Source: Brachionus manjavacas
Taxonomy: Eukaryota > Rotifera > Eurotatoria > Ploima > Brachionidae
Direction of reading: 5' to 3'
Length of the DNA: 64,000 nt
Assembly (NCBI GenBank): GCA_019054805.1
Contig: JAHQIY010000006.1
Location: 4,898,001 to 4,962,000 of the forward strand
Positions 23,876 to 42,904 of this stretch are shown piece after piece. Numbering within the stretch: the stretch's first letter is position 1; the number at the start of each line of letters is the position of its first letter. The position numbers were made by a program, and so were the translations under genes. Under the pieces are notes generated by a model, which was not told the DNA's origin, did not search any database, and saw only the letters and a program-made list of their open reading frames with translations.

Positions 23876-25618
23876 CTAGATTTTATGAAAAGTGACTTCG
23901 ATTCCTGAATTTTTGTCCTGATCATTTTCTTGGATTTTGTTCATCTGAATGGTTATTTGAGCATAAGCGCCAGTAGCAGTTCCTCTGGCAAATCTACCTG
24001 GATTGATACAAACACAATTATTAACTTCCTAAAAATTAAAAGATGACTATAGTTTTATTTTATGCTTAGTATTTACTTTAGTGAATTTAGCCATGTCTGA
24101 CACAGCGATAAAAATTTTTGGATGAGTGTAAATTTTGGCGTGTTTGTTCCATGCTTCGTAGTCGATGCAAACATGATCAGGTGGAGGATAAATTGGATAG
24201 AAAGATTTTTGTCGTAGCATATGCACAAAATTTCGGGAAAGCTTATCACTAGACTGGGTCCTTGAAGAGAGAGATTAATTTGCAGAAAAAAAATGATTAA
24301 AATCAAATACTTTGAGACTGCCATTGAGGTCAAATCTTTGATTATATCTGTGGTGGTTATAGCAAATTGGATTCCATTTATTTTTATCATATTTGGTTCT
24401 TGCAAAAAATGAATGTTCTGTTAATAAAAAAATACATTAATTAAGAAAAATTTTTTAATATTTATTTTTTAATTTACTTTATATGTTTTTTGAAAATGAG
24501 CACTAGGAGTAAATGGATTAACTGGATATATTTGTTCCTGAGTTACATCGTTTACTGAAGGCTGTATTATAACTTGGGTTCGAGTGCTAAGAAAAAATTT
24601 AAAAAAAAATTTCGAAAATCTACAATTAAAAAGATACTCACTTTCCTAATTTAGAAGCGATTTGATCAAATATACTTTGTAATAATTCTTCAAATGTTGC
24701 TTGAATATTTCCTGATCCGATTAGATCATGATTTAAGTCCAAAAAAGGTCCAAGCTTAAATTAATTTCTAGTTTCTTTTTAAACTCAAATAAACAGTAAA
24801 TACTAGAATTAAAATGTGGGGATTATTTGATTTAGCAATGTCGAGAAGCTGATTAAGTGAATTTAAATCAGCTGAACTGGTTATCATGTAAGGACCGGAT
24901 GCAACCAAACAATCCATATTCTCATTGGGTTCTAATTTAGCCTCAATTGAGCCATCTTCACTGGCTAGCATATCGATATTTGGCGATTCAGTTTTGATCT
25001 CCTTTTTTATCTGTTTGTTCTCTTGGACATAATTTGGCTTAAAAAATTAGACAAATATGATTAAATTATTTAGAAAATAAAATTTTGAATTACTTCAACT
25101 ATTTCTTTGCAGAAAAAGCGTTTACCATCAGGGTTTCTGCCATTTATCATTACGATCTGAAACTGAAAATTCTAGAATGTATATTGATTGAATCCGGGTT
25201 AGTACCTGTCCCGGAAAAAGAGAGTATTCGTTGCAATGTGATAAATTTAAGGGAATTGAATGACTATTTGAACAAACATAAGATCCTTGAATGGCAACAT
25301 TATGCTCTGTTAATTTTCCTCCACCACTACCTGCATTTTCACTGAATATTCGTCCACATATCCAAATATCATCCTTTTAAAGTTTTGAATAACCTCTGAT
25401 TAATAAATTTTTAAAGTTTTTACTTGCGTCGGAACTGAGACATTATAAAGATTATTAATTTCATTTATTTTTACTAGCTGTTGTTCATTGAATTCGAGCA
25501 ATCTCTCTAGCACTTAATTTTTTATATCATTAAAAATTTTTTGAAAAAATACAAAAATACCATCTGATTTAGGCTTGTGTTTTTTGTAAAGGTAATCGTT
25601 GTAGAACAAATGAGCCAT
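23876..25618 (-). CDS. POLA2: DNA polymerase alpha subunit B (p70), N-terminus short or missing
   Basis: Regulatory B subunit of the DNA polymerase alpha-primase complex that starts Okazaki fragments in the nucleus. Ten exons join in phase: 25618-25561, 25512-25424, 25373-25206, 25156-25094, 25037-24804, 24754-24642, 24586-24478, 24417-24311, 24260-24077 and 24028-23876, giving 425 residues. Landmarks: DIWICGRI and NEYSLFPGQIVMINGRN (OB fold), VASGPYMI, HILILLGPFLDLNHDLI, RTQVIIQPSVNDV, ING-QFAITTTDI (phosphoesterase-like fold), RQKSFYPIYPPPDHVCIDYE and NNCVCINPGRFARGTATGAY at the C-terminus. Human POLA2 is 598 residues; the N-terminal polymerase-binding domain and Ser/Thr-rich linker are not seen. 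The MAHLF start is preceded by TTTTAAG, so it may be an internal exon with an unrecognised first exon upstream. AATAAA lies just after the stop. Confidence 0.9.
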
Positions 25619-26045
25619 TTTCTTAAAATTTTTCAAATTAGAATTTTAAGTAATCAAACTAAATAAAGAAATTCTTTAACTGTGTACATCGTTTATTTTA
25701 AAACAAATTCTTTGTTTAGTTAGCTTAGCTACATCAATTTCTGAAAAACTACTTCGGCATTTACAAAAAAAAAATTGGATTTTTGTTTTTTAATGATTTA
25801 TTTAAAAAAACTAAATAATTCGGCAACTTGAAGTTCATGATCATGATCACATGATCAAAACTTAATGGATTATATCTTAATAAATATGATGAAATTAGCT
25901 TTTTTTTTCCAATTAAACATAATATGTTTTAATATTTAATTTAAAAAAAAATATTTTTTTTGGATTGACCTTTTATTGATTCTACATAAACCTTTATTTG
26001 AAAAATGATATTTTAATAACATAAAGTAAAAAAAAATTGAATTTT

Positions 26046-26275
26046 TCATAGAAAAATTTTAAAATATCGATTAAATGAAATTAAAGCGGCACTACAATCT
26101 GATAAGAGAATCAGATGAAGAAAAATATTAGCTACCAATTGCTGAGATCTGAATATTTCAAACTTGTCTTTGAATGCATTTGTTGAATTCGCAGAAATGA
26201 CAGAGTGTGGTAGTACATTCCAGATAGAAGTTACTCTGTTAGTGAAGAATTTTTCTCTAGACTTTGACAAAAATA
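26046..26275 (-). mobile_element. CR1-like LINE, 3' end of ORF2
   Basis: Minus-strand translation gives the C-terminal block of a CR1/Jockey-type reverse transcriptase ORF: KSREKFFTNRVTSIWNVLPH then SVISANSTNAFKDKFEIFRS. Only this terminal part remains. It lies upstream of POLA2, where a missing first exon of that gene might be expected. Confidence 0.7.
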
Positions 26276-26351
26276 TTTTTTTTTAATAGAGAAAAAATGG
26301 GTTAGGGAGGTTAATTTTGATTAATAAAGTTTTAAGTTGATTTTAAAATAT

Positions 26352-26765
26352 GTGGTTTCATTCTTTGCCAAGGAACTAAAATGCTACTTTTGTGAAATAG
26401 GGGCACAACAAAGCAAATGCCGAGTTAAAAGTTCAATATGTTAAAAGGATCAGCAAAAAGTACACTTGACTAAAATATGTCCGATTGCCGGGAAACTCGA
26501 ATATATCGAGAGGAAAAAAATAGACTTCAGCGAGCTTGAATTATAACAACACGGACATGAATTTAAAAAATTAAATTAAATTGAAATTTTATAAATAAAA
26601 AGGAAAAATATACCATCTATTACATAACTATTTATCTTTTATTTCTTTTATTTAATCTTTTTTACTTTATTTTTATTTTAATTTATTTTATAATTTTATT
26701 TTATTTTTTTTTTAAATTCTGAAGGAGCTCAAGCTCCATACAGGAAAAACAAATAAATAAAAATG
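26352..26765 (+). mobile_element. Internally deleted copy of the Jockey-type LINE (ORF1 zinc knuckle joined to 3' end)
   Basis: 26352-26545 translates, with one stop, to KCYFCEIGAQQSKC...HLTKICPIAGKLEYIERKKIDF, a relative of the CCHC region of ORF1 at 58.9 kb (KCYFCDDEGHNIAKC, HLTKKCSIAEKLKSLERKKI). About 170 bases later comes TTCTGAAGGAGCTCAAGCTC followed by AAACAAATAAATAAA, the same 3' end as the LINE ending at 55284. All of ORF2 is missing between them. Confidence 0.75.
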
Positions 26766-27195
26766 TGAACAAATCTATCAAAATTAATCTAAATAATATA
26801 GAATTTTCAATTGAAATTTTCACATCAAATTAAAGATATTTCAAAATACGCAAATTTGCTCGTTTCTGCTTAAGCATTTTTCTGAAAAATTAATCAAGAA
26901 ATTGTGTGTGAGGCTATACCTTCCTACGTTTAAGTCCTTTCGGTTAATATTTGATAGAAATATTTTTTAAGGTTAGTGAATTTTTAAGAAATTCTGACTT
27001 TTCATTTCCAGATAAGCTTCCTAGTAAAGAAGACAAATGGAATTAAATAAAAGAAAAAAAATTAATTCGGCTATAGAATCATGTTTCCCTTTAAATGAAT
27101 TTAAAAGAAGAAAATATCAGCAAAGTCCTTGATTTGATTCTGAATTGAGAAACTTAAAAAATTTTTGGAACTTTTTTTTTCACTAATAATAACCT

Positions 27196-27345
27196 ACATC
27201 ACTCAAATAGGTGTACCATAAGGTTCAGTATTAGGTCCATTTATTTTCCTCATTTTTATAAATAATCCCCCTTATCTTTTAGATAAATTCAACATAAAAA
27301 TGTTGGCTGATGACACAAAAATTAGTCTTTTCAGATAAAGATTTG
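27196..27345 (+). mobile_element. LINE reverse transcriptase fragment
   Basis: Translation with one stop gives QIGVP-GSVLGPFIFLIFIN and later MLADDTKIS, the conserved palm motifs of a non-LTR reverse transcriptase. The flanking sequence is AT-rich and non-coding. A dead fragment on the opposite strand to its neighbour at 27.5-28.2 kb. Confidence 0.75.
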
Positions 27346-27515
27346 GAAAGTGCTTAAAAATTTTTTCATTAACAGTTAAATAAATAATGGTGTTCTTATA
27401 ACTAGATAAATATTAATTAGTTCAAAACAATTTGTACGATCTTTTCGAATAAACGAACTAATTTTCCTGACAAGGTAAATATTTTTGGAAAAGATATACA
27501 AGTCGTAGATGAAAT

Positions 27516-27516
<1 letters not shown>

Positions 27517-27547
<31 letters not shown>

Positions 27548-28240
27548 AAAATAATCTGCAACTTGAATAATATTCAAGCAAGCTCTGACTGAGCTGTAGC
27601 AGATACTTCGCGATTTTCAAAGAGCCACTTGTCAAGTTTCGATTTGAAAGAGTTCAAACTTCTTGCTTCGACCACATCCACCGGCAGACTGTTCCAATCG
27701 TCACAACCCTATTAACAAAAAAGTTAAATCTTGGTAAACAATTCCTAACTTGCTCTCGATGCATTGATTTTCTGTGCCTTCTTAAATTGTAGCTTGATTC
27801 ATAACCGATTTCAAGTCCATTTACAAAATTCACTTTCTCTAGATTGTTTGCCAATTTGTACATTTGAATTAGATCTCCTCGTAGTCTCCTTGTTTTTAGA
27901 TCACTAAGTCCAAGTTCTTTTAAACGTTGCGCATAGTCAAGGTTTTTAAGCCCTGAAATAAGTTTTGTGGCTCTTCTCTGCACCTTTTCTAGTTCGATAA
28001 CGTCTTTCTCGAGATACAGACACCAAGTGCTAATAGCGTAATCTAAGTGCGGTCTGACTAACGATGTATAAAGAAGCTTGATATTATTTTTTTCTCGGAA
28101 TTTAAATGCTTATCTAATCATGGCTAATATTTTGTTTGCTTTCGCTGTACAGTTTCGTATTTGGACGTTCCATTTTAAGTCATGATTTATATATATCCCA
28201 AGATCTTTCTCACAATCTGACTTGGTTAATGGTTAAGTCT
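27517..28240 (-). mobile_element. CR1-like LINE, ORF2 C-terminal half with trinucleotide 3' tail
   Basis: Minus-strand translation gives, in order, EKDLGIYINHDLKW, LLYTSLVRPHLDYAISTWCL, LEKVQRRATKLISGLKNLDY, RLKELGLSDLKTRRLRGDLI and FNFFVNRVVT, broken by at least one frameshift, typical of the CR1-type C-terminus. At its 3' end (27517-27547) is a pure TAC/GTA trinucleotide run preceded by AGTTGCAG, the same arrangement as the copy ending at 43934. 5'-truncated and inactive. Confidence 0.8.
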
Positions 28241-28614
28241 TTTAGTCTATAAGATTATAATCGATAAAATCTTATGAATCAATTTCTCAATTTTTTATTT
28301 ATTCTCAATAATAAAGTTAAAATTTAAAATATTAATTGCAGATTTTAAAAATTTCAAATTAGTAAAAACAAATTCTTTATTACAATTTCTTTATTAATTA
28401 AAAAAATTTAAAAGACTAAAATTTAAATTAATTCTGAACTAATTAGACACTGAAAATAAATGTTTGACATTTTAATTTATTTTTAAATATTGAGCAATCA
28501 GAAGTAAATCTAATAAAATTAATTTCTTATCTAGCTAAAGAAAAAATTAATTATTGACTAATTTACTGCTATTTGTTATGGAAAGAATACCTAATTTTAT
28601 AAATTATTAAGATA
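28241..28614. other. AT-rich spacer between LINE debris and lipin
   Basis: No coding exon or repeat recognised. Contains the 3' flank of lipin, which lies on the minus strand. Confidence 0.4.
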
Positions 28615-29934
28615 CTAGAAAATTTTTTGAATTTTTGGAAAAAATTCATCGATTCTATCATGAATCAAGCTGTAAGTTAGCTCACCATAAGTGCTATTTA
28701 CTATTTTACCGTAAGAATTAATCAAAAATATCGAGTTTTCATCTAACCCAATGGTCTTATATGTCAAAAGATCACTCAACTTGTTACCAAAACCAGCTAC
28801 AAAAGGACTTTGATCATCTTCAAACAAAGATTTCAACATGTTCAAGAAATTAACTTTAAATTCCTCTGGATTATTTTCTATCAATTCAGATTGAAATGCA
28901 ACCAAAAAATCAACTGGATTTACTAAAACTGGACAAATAGGCATTGATTGATCACTTTGAACCAAATTTTTGATCAAACTTCTGGTCAACTCACACTGAC
29001 AAATTGGACGAGCGCTTAAATACACAATTTTATAATCATTTTTTACAATCAAATTGAACAACTTGACTATTCCATCTTGATACCAATCTTTACCAATCAT
29101 GGACATTAAATGGCCTCTTAAATCGGATTTGGTAATTGTTCCATCGATATCAGACACGATCAGCTTTGCATTTGAGTCCCAAAGGAAAATGTTAGCCACA
29201 GTCGATTTATATTTCTTTTCTTTTTCACAATCGTATAATACAAATTTAATCTCATTTACTCCAGGATTAAGATGGAGCAATTCAAGCTTGCTTGAGCTTA
29301 AATTGATATTTTTTGATAGCTTTGATTTTTCAATCTTTATAACTTTGTCCCTTAGCTTTTCAAAATCGGGATCTGACTCTTGTTTTTCGTCAGAACATTT
29401 TGTATCTGTATTGTTATACTTGAGCAGGTTAACACATGATGAGCTTTCAATGTAAAACCTGGGAGCCAAAAGATCATTGTTGGTTTCATTTGTGTTCTCA
29501 TCGTTTTGCTCGATCATAAAATCCTTCAGAGTATTGGCTGCCTTTAGATATTCATCCATTTTTTTGGAATCAGCTCTGTGTATATTGGGAACACTGGCCG
29601 ATACTTCGATATGATTGCCAACTGAACATAGATGTGAAGCTACATTCGAAAATGAAGATTCACCACTGTCTTGATTGATGAAAAACGCTTCACCGGATTC
29701 GTCAAGCATCATTTGAATTTCCTCTATAGGAACATTATTGACTTCAATTTGAACGATTCTATCTCTGGGCTTTAGGACTCCAAGCTTTCCGAAGCGAACG
29801 TAAAACGGAGTGCTGCGCAAACTTCCATTTCTTTGACGAATTACGATCACATCCATAGAATCGGTAAAATTGGCTTTGTTGATCTCATCATAATAAGCCA
29901 CTACACGTTCAGCTAAATCATAAAGATTTTCCAT
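28615..29934 (-). CDS. LPIN: Lipin, phosphatidate phosphatase, short and intronless
   Basis: Lipins are Mg-dependent phosphatidate phosphatases making diacylglycerol at the ER, and in several animals also transcriptional co-regulators. One 439-residue ORF, about half the usual length. N-LIP at about 1-90: MDVIVIRQRNGSLRSTPFYV and RFGKLGVLKPRD. C-LIP/HAD at about 215-430: LNPGVNEIKFVLYD, KLIVSDIDGTITKSDLRGHL with the DxDxT catalytic pair at 262-266, MIGKDWYQDGIVKLF, IVYLSARPI, EEFKVNFLNMLKSLF and FVAGFGNKLSDLLTYKTIGL. Catalytic residues are intact. The long Ser-rich middle of other lipins is cut to about 100 residues, and no clear polybasic nuclear signal is seen. The C-terminus ends soon after the HAD fold. 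No intron interrupts it, unlike the flanking POLA2 and POLQ, so a retrocopy origin is possible. Confidence 0.93.
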   Translation of the reverse strand: MENLYDLAERVVAYYDEINKANFTDSMDVIVIRQRNGSLRSTPFYVRFGKLGVLKPRDRIVQIEVNNVPIEEIQMMLDESGEAFFINQDSGESSFSNVASHLCSVGNHIEVSASVPNIHRADSKKMDEYLKAANTLKDFMIEQNDENTNETNNDLLAPRFYIESSSCVNLLKYNNTDTKCSDEKQESDPDFEKLRDKVIKIEKSKLSKNINLSSSKLELLHLNPGVNEIKFVLYDCEKEKKYKSTVANIFLWDSNAKLIVSDIDGTITKSDLRGHLMSMIGKDWYQDGIVKLFNLIVKNDYKIVYLSARPICQCELTRSLIKNLVQSDQSMPICPVLVNPVDFLVAFQSELIENNPEEFKVNFLNMLKSLFEDDQSPFVAGFGNKLSDLLTYKTIGLDENSIFLINSYGKIVNSTYGELTYSLIHDRIDEFFPKIQKIF

Positions 29935-30995
29935 TTTAATTTTCTAAAAATTTTGAAATAATTTTATTGAAAAAATACTGAGCAAGGATTTTTTGAGGAA
30001 TTTTTTAATAATAAATGATAATGACGGGCTTAAAAAAATAAGCTGTTGAGCTTTAAGCTATCTTCAAAATGCACTCTAGCATCTCTGTTGATTCGTACCA
30101 GAAAAAAGAGCATTATAATAAATTATTGAAATTTTTTTACTAAGTTGTTTTCTAATAAATATTTTCATTTCAAAACTGACTGATTTGAATTGGAATCAAA
30201 TGTTTTTAATCAAAAAAAAAATTTATCAAATTTTAGAATTCATTCAAGTTTGATTCTATTTAAAAAAGATAATTAATACATTTTAAAAAACTATATTTAA
30301 TAAATATCCAAGATTTTTTAAATATATCCTTAAGAAACTGTCAAAAAGCATATTTACTCAATCGACATTTTAAATTAAAATATGTATTATTTTATAATCA
30401 GTTCTATGTTTTAAAAAAATATTATAAATTTTCTAAACAGGATGTAAATATAAATTCATAAATTAAAATTTCCTACTTTTAACTTTTGTTCCTTATAAAG
30501 AATTTAATTAAATTCATAAAAAAATTTATGATTAGAAAACGATATCTTTTATCAACAATAAAATTGGAATAAATTAATTAAAAAAAGTACAATAAAGTTC
30601 ATTTAGATAGTGCCGCAAAGCATAAGCTTAAATACGTAAAATCACAGCTAATTCACTTTAAAAATTTAAATTATAATAATAATGAAACTTTTGCTAAATT
30701 TCAGCATCAACTTTGATAATTTAAATATGAATAAAATAAGCCTTTGATTTAGATTAATTCAAATATCAAATCTAATTTATATTTATTTATTGATAAGAAG
30801 AATTGAATTGATTATCTAATTAATTCAAGCAAATATTATTTGTTAAAAAATACTTAAAGAATATAATAAAAAATTGATTACTTTGTGGTAATAAATATTT
30901 TAGTGTTTTCGAAATTATAAAATAAAATTTAAACTACAAAATTAAAATTTGTTTTACATAAAATATTTAGAAAAAAATTTAGAAAAAAAATTAAA
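29935..30995. other. AT-rich intergenic region between lipin and POLQ
   Basis: No coding exon recognised on either strand. Contains the lipin leader region and the POLQ 3' end (both genes on minus). Otherwise simple A/T-rich sequence. Confidence 0.4.
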
Positions 30996-39616
<8,621 letters not shown>

Positions 39617-41896
39617 CGTTTTTTGTATTTTTAAATTTTTTTATAATTTGAAAAATTTTGAATTTTTTTTTTGAAATCACGTGATATTTTTAGAATTTAC
39701 AGAAAATATTAGTAAAATTATTATTTTCTAAAAAAATTTGAACATTTTAAAAAGTACGTTTCATTGATTATTGTTTTTTCTTTTGATAAAAATAGGACTT
39801 GTAAGTTTTTGTCTAATTCAGAATAAAAAAAAAGAGAAAATTTTTTCAAAAATTTAGTTTTAGATCCGGAAGTCAAAAAAAAAACTGACAAGAATTTCTA
39901 AAAGAGTTATTTAAGGTTTGTAAAACTTGTGCAAAGTATCTATAAAAATCATCCTATTTTTTATAAAAATAATCATCTAAATAATAACTTGCAGATTTTC
40001 GCGAGATATGATGAAATTTAGTACAAAATTTATAGAAAAATATTTCTGCTAAGATCCTGAAAATGAATAAAAAGAGAAACTTATTAGTTTTTTTTCATCC
40101 ACTTTCAAAGTCTACAAAAATTCAGCAAATAAAAAAGGTATTTTATTTTCTATTTTTTAAAAATCATTTCAGAGAAATTTCTAGATTTAGAATCGTTAAG
40201 AAATTTTGTAAAACAAACGTTGTAAATTCAACATTTATTTTTGTAAATATAAATTTGTTACAACTTATTGCATTGACAAAATTTTTTAAATGTTAGAAAA
40301 AAGTGAAAAAGAAAGAATATTTTTTTGTACTCTTTCGTTCTAAAATTTTTTAAGTTTTTTTTTTAATTAAAAATTAAGCACTGATTTTTCTTAAAGGTTA
40401 GATTTTTGAAAAGCTCCTTATGGTTTTATTAGAATTAATTTATTTACTACATTTGAATAAGAAGTGCTCAAAAATTTATGAAAAAATAGGGTTTATGGTT
40501 TTTGACAAATTAAGAAAAATTGCTCTATTTAATATTTTTTTATTAAGAAGCACTATTTAATATTTTTTTTAAATAGTCAAAAAATATTTAAGAACTGTTT
40601 TTTACACAAAAAAATTTTATTTTAGATTTTATCAGCTTGAAAAGACATTCTCTCCAGCAGTACTTTTTTTAATTTAACTTTTTTATTTTTTTTATGATTT
40701 GGATTACCATTTTCGATAAATAAATGCATATCCAAAAATAATATTCAACGCGTTGGTAAATTGTTATTTTTACCTTAAAATTTGTTAATTTACGAAAAAT
40801 TACATTATTAAATCAGAATTGTACAAAATTAAAAGATTGAAAATTTAATTTTAAAGAATTAAATCTAACAATAACAAAAAATCTTAATAATAAATCAATC
40901 AAAGTATCATTTTAATGAAATACTTACTTCAATCAGCTGAGAAAAAATGATAAAGTTGAGAAAAATGTTTTTAAGGAAAATTACTTTTAATTGTGTGGCT
41001 CCAGCTACCACTTGTGAAAGGCAATCGATCGATTACTAGCTCTATCACTAGGATTTTTTTTTCTGATTTTTAATTACAGCTTTCAAATTTATCTAATGCT
41101 TTCAAAAAATCAGTTTCTAGAATTTTGAAAATTTTTTAATTTTTCATTTTTGCATTATTTAGTTAAGTATTAATTACTCTAAATCGTAAATTAGCAATTT
41201 TACTTCAATTTAATGAAAATCAAGAAAATTCTTTAACTTGTTTTAGATCTATTCAAAATTCTAGTTGTAAAATTTTCAAAAGTTGTCTTGAATGAATCAA
41301 GTTTTTGATGATCAAATGAAAAATTTCTGGAAAATTATTAATTATTAATTATGCAATTCTATTTCATCGTTTCAAATCTTTAAATGACATAAAATTACTA
41401 ATTCATCTCATTGAAATATCTTGACAAGTTCATAGTGATGATGTAATTTTAGCACCTTTTTAATCATTAAAATTTGCGTGGGACCACTAATCATTTAAGA
41501 ATAATCTCAAAAATAATGATTTTGAAATAGCCTATTTTTAGATATGAATATAAGTTAAGAATTCTTGGTTCAACTCATTTTATTATTAATTTTAAAATGT
41601 GTAATTTTTCAAATTTCTAGTTTTGATGTTTAATTTAGGGAAAATGTCTATTTTTTCTTATAAAACATGCGCCTAGCTTAGGCTGTAAAGACGTAACAAT
41701 TTTTTTTTAGATTATTGCGCCATTCAAAGCGTAATTTCGAATCTATAATGTTTTGTCTAGTGATAAAGCAATTTTTCACAAACATGTTTAGTATAAAGAG
41801 CTTTTATCTTTTGAAATTAAATTTGACTAACTTTTTTTTTAATTAATCTTGAATTTTTTTAGTTTAGAACACGAGAAATATTACGCCTAATTTCTA
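39617..41896. other. AT-rich intergenic region between POLQ and the GH19-like gene
   Basis: No family-related coding sequence. A 77-codon Lys/Phe-rich ORF at 40063-40296 has no domain signal and looks like chance. Contains the divergent promoters of POLQ (minus) and the GH19-like gene (plus). Confidence 0.4.
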
Positions 41897-42403
41897 ATGA
41901 TTTCGTTTCAAGAGTTTTGTAAGGCTCTGCGAAATAATGGCTATCAGACCTATGGCAGATACCAGGGATTCATGGAAGCATGTGAAATGGCATCAATTCA
42001 AGATCGTGACGAGGCAGCGATGTTCTTAGCTTCATTGATATATGCCTCAGATGGCTTAAAATACACCAAAGAATGTGACCCTAAAACTATTAATGAATCT
42101 AAACGAGTATACGGACGTTACATTAGCCGTGGTTTTTTTCCGCTTAAATCGATTGAAAATTATAAAGCAGTTTCGTTAGATTTAGGTGAAAATTATTATG
42201 ATAATCCAGAAAAAATTGAGAAGGAAGAGCATGCATGGAAAGTGAGCTGCTGGTTTTGGCAAATGTTTTGCAAAAAATATGTCTCAGATGGTTTTACAAA
42301 ACTGACCGATGTGGCTTTCAAGTTAAGTCCAGATTCAAGACCAAAAATTGATAATGTTTATACAATTGTTTGTAAATCATTTGGTATCGAAACAAAATTT
42401 TAA
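41897..42403 (+). CDS. GH19 chitinase-like protein lacking the catalytic Glu and a signal peptide
   Basis: 168-residue intronless ORF. GH19-family landmarks: FLASLIYASDGLKYTKECDP (chitinase FLAQxxHETGGL region), YGRYISRGFFPLKSIENYKA (YYGRGPIQLSxNYNY region), LGENYYDNPEKI (LG-x-NPE) and AWKVSCWFWQMFC (FKTAxWFWM). In active GH19 chitinases the first catalytic Glu follows the His of HET; here the aligned bases read YAS, so it is absent. The second acid and the C-terminal NGGxEC region are not clear. An in-frame TAA lies 9 bases upstream of the ATG and no signal peptide follows it, so the product should be cytosolic. Probably a non-catalytic relative, possibly sugar-binding. AATAAA follows the stop at about 42409. 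Family is fairly sure, function unknown. Confidence 0.6.
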   Translation: MISFQEFCKALRNNGYQTYGRYQGFMEACEMASIQDRDEAAMFLASLIYASDGLKYTKECDPKTINESKRVYGRYISRGFFPLKSIENYKAVSLDLGENYYDNPEKIEKEEHAWKVSCWFWQMFCKKYVSDGFTKLTDVAFKLSPDSRPKIDNVYTIVCKSFGIETKF

Positions 42404-42904
42404 ATTCAATAAAGTTGTTTTTTTGACTTTCTCAGAATAGATAATTTTATATTTGAATATTTAAAAAAATTATTTTTATTTATCTTTTTTGATTAGCTTT
42501 TTTTACAGTAAATTTTTTTATTTTGAAATTTAAAAAAAGTAAGACTGTGTTAAAAAATTAAAGGTTTATTCATGAAAAACTTCCTGAAAACTTAACTACA
42601 TAATATATTACTCTAATATAGCTTAGATTAGATATTTTTCAGATCAGAGTAAATTTGCATCCTATAATCCAGCCCATAAAAATATCCTGTAAAAATATTT
42701 TTTTTGGTTAATTGTATTTAAATCGATTTAAAAAAAATTTCATTTTTCAAATTTCCTGCAATATTTTTTGTATTCTAAATATTTTGACTTAAAATAATTC
42801 TATTGATAATAATTTCGTTATGAGAGGATACCAGAATTGGGAAAAGCATTCCTTTAAAGATTGATAGAAAATAAAAAATAATTCAATAATTCAATTTTTT
42901 TAAA
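42404..42904. other. Short intergenic region
   Basis: AT-rich, with the 3' UTR of the GH19-like gene at its start. Nothing else recognised before the LINE fragment. Confidence 0.4.

Noticed and set aside
27376-27561. Minus-strand ORF with a poly-Thr run
   Set aside because: Created by the TAC microsatellite tail of the LINE.
40063-40296. 77-codon Phe/Lys-rich ORF
   Set aside because: Composition typical of AT-rich non-coding DNA, no motif, no splice context.
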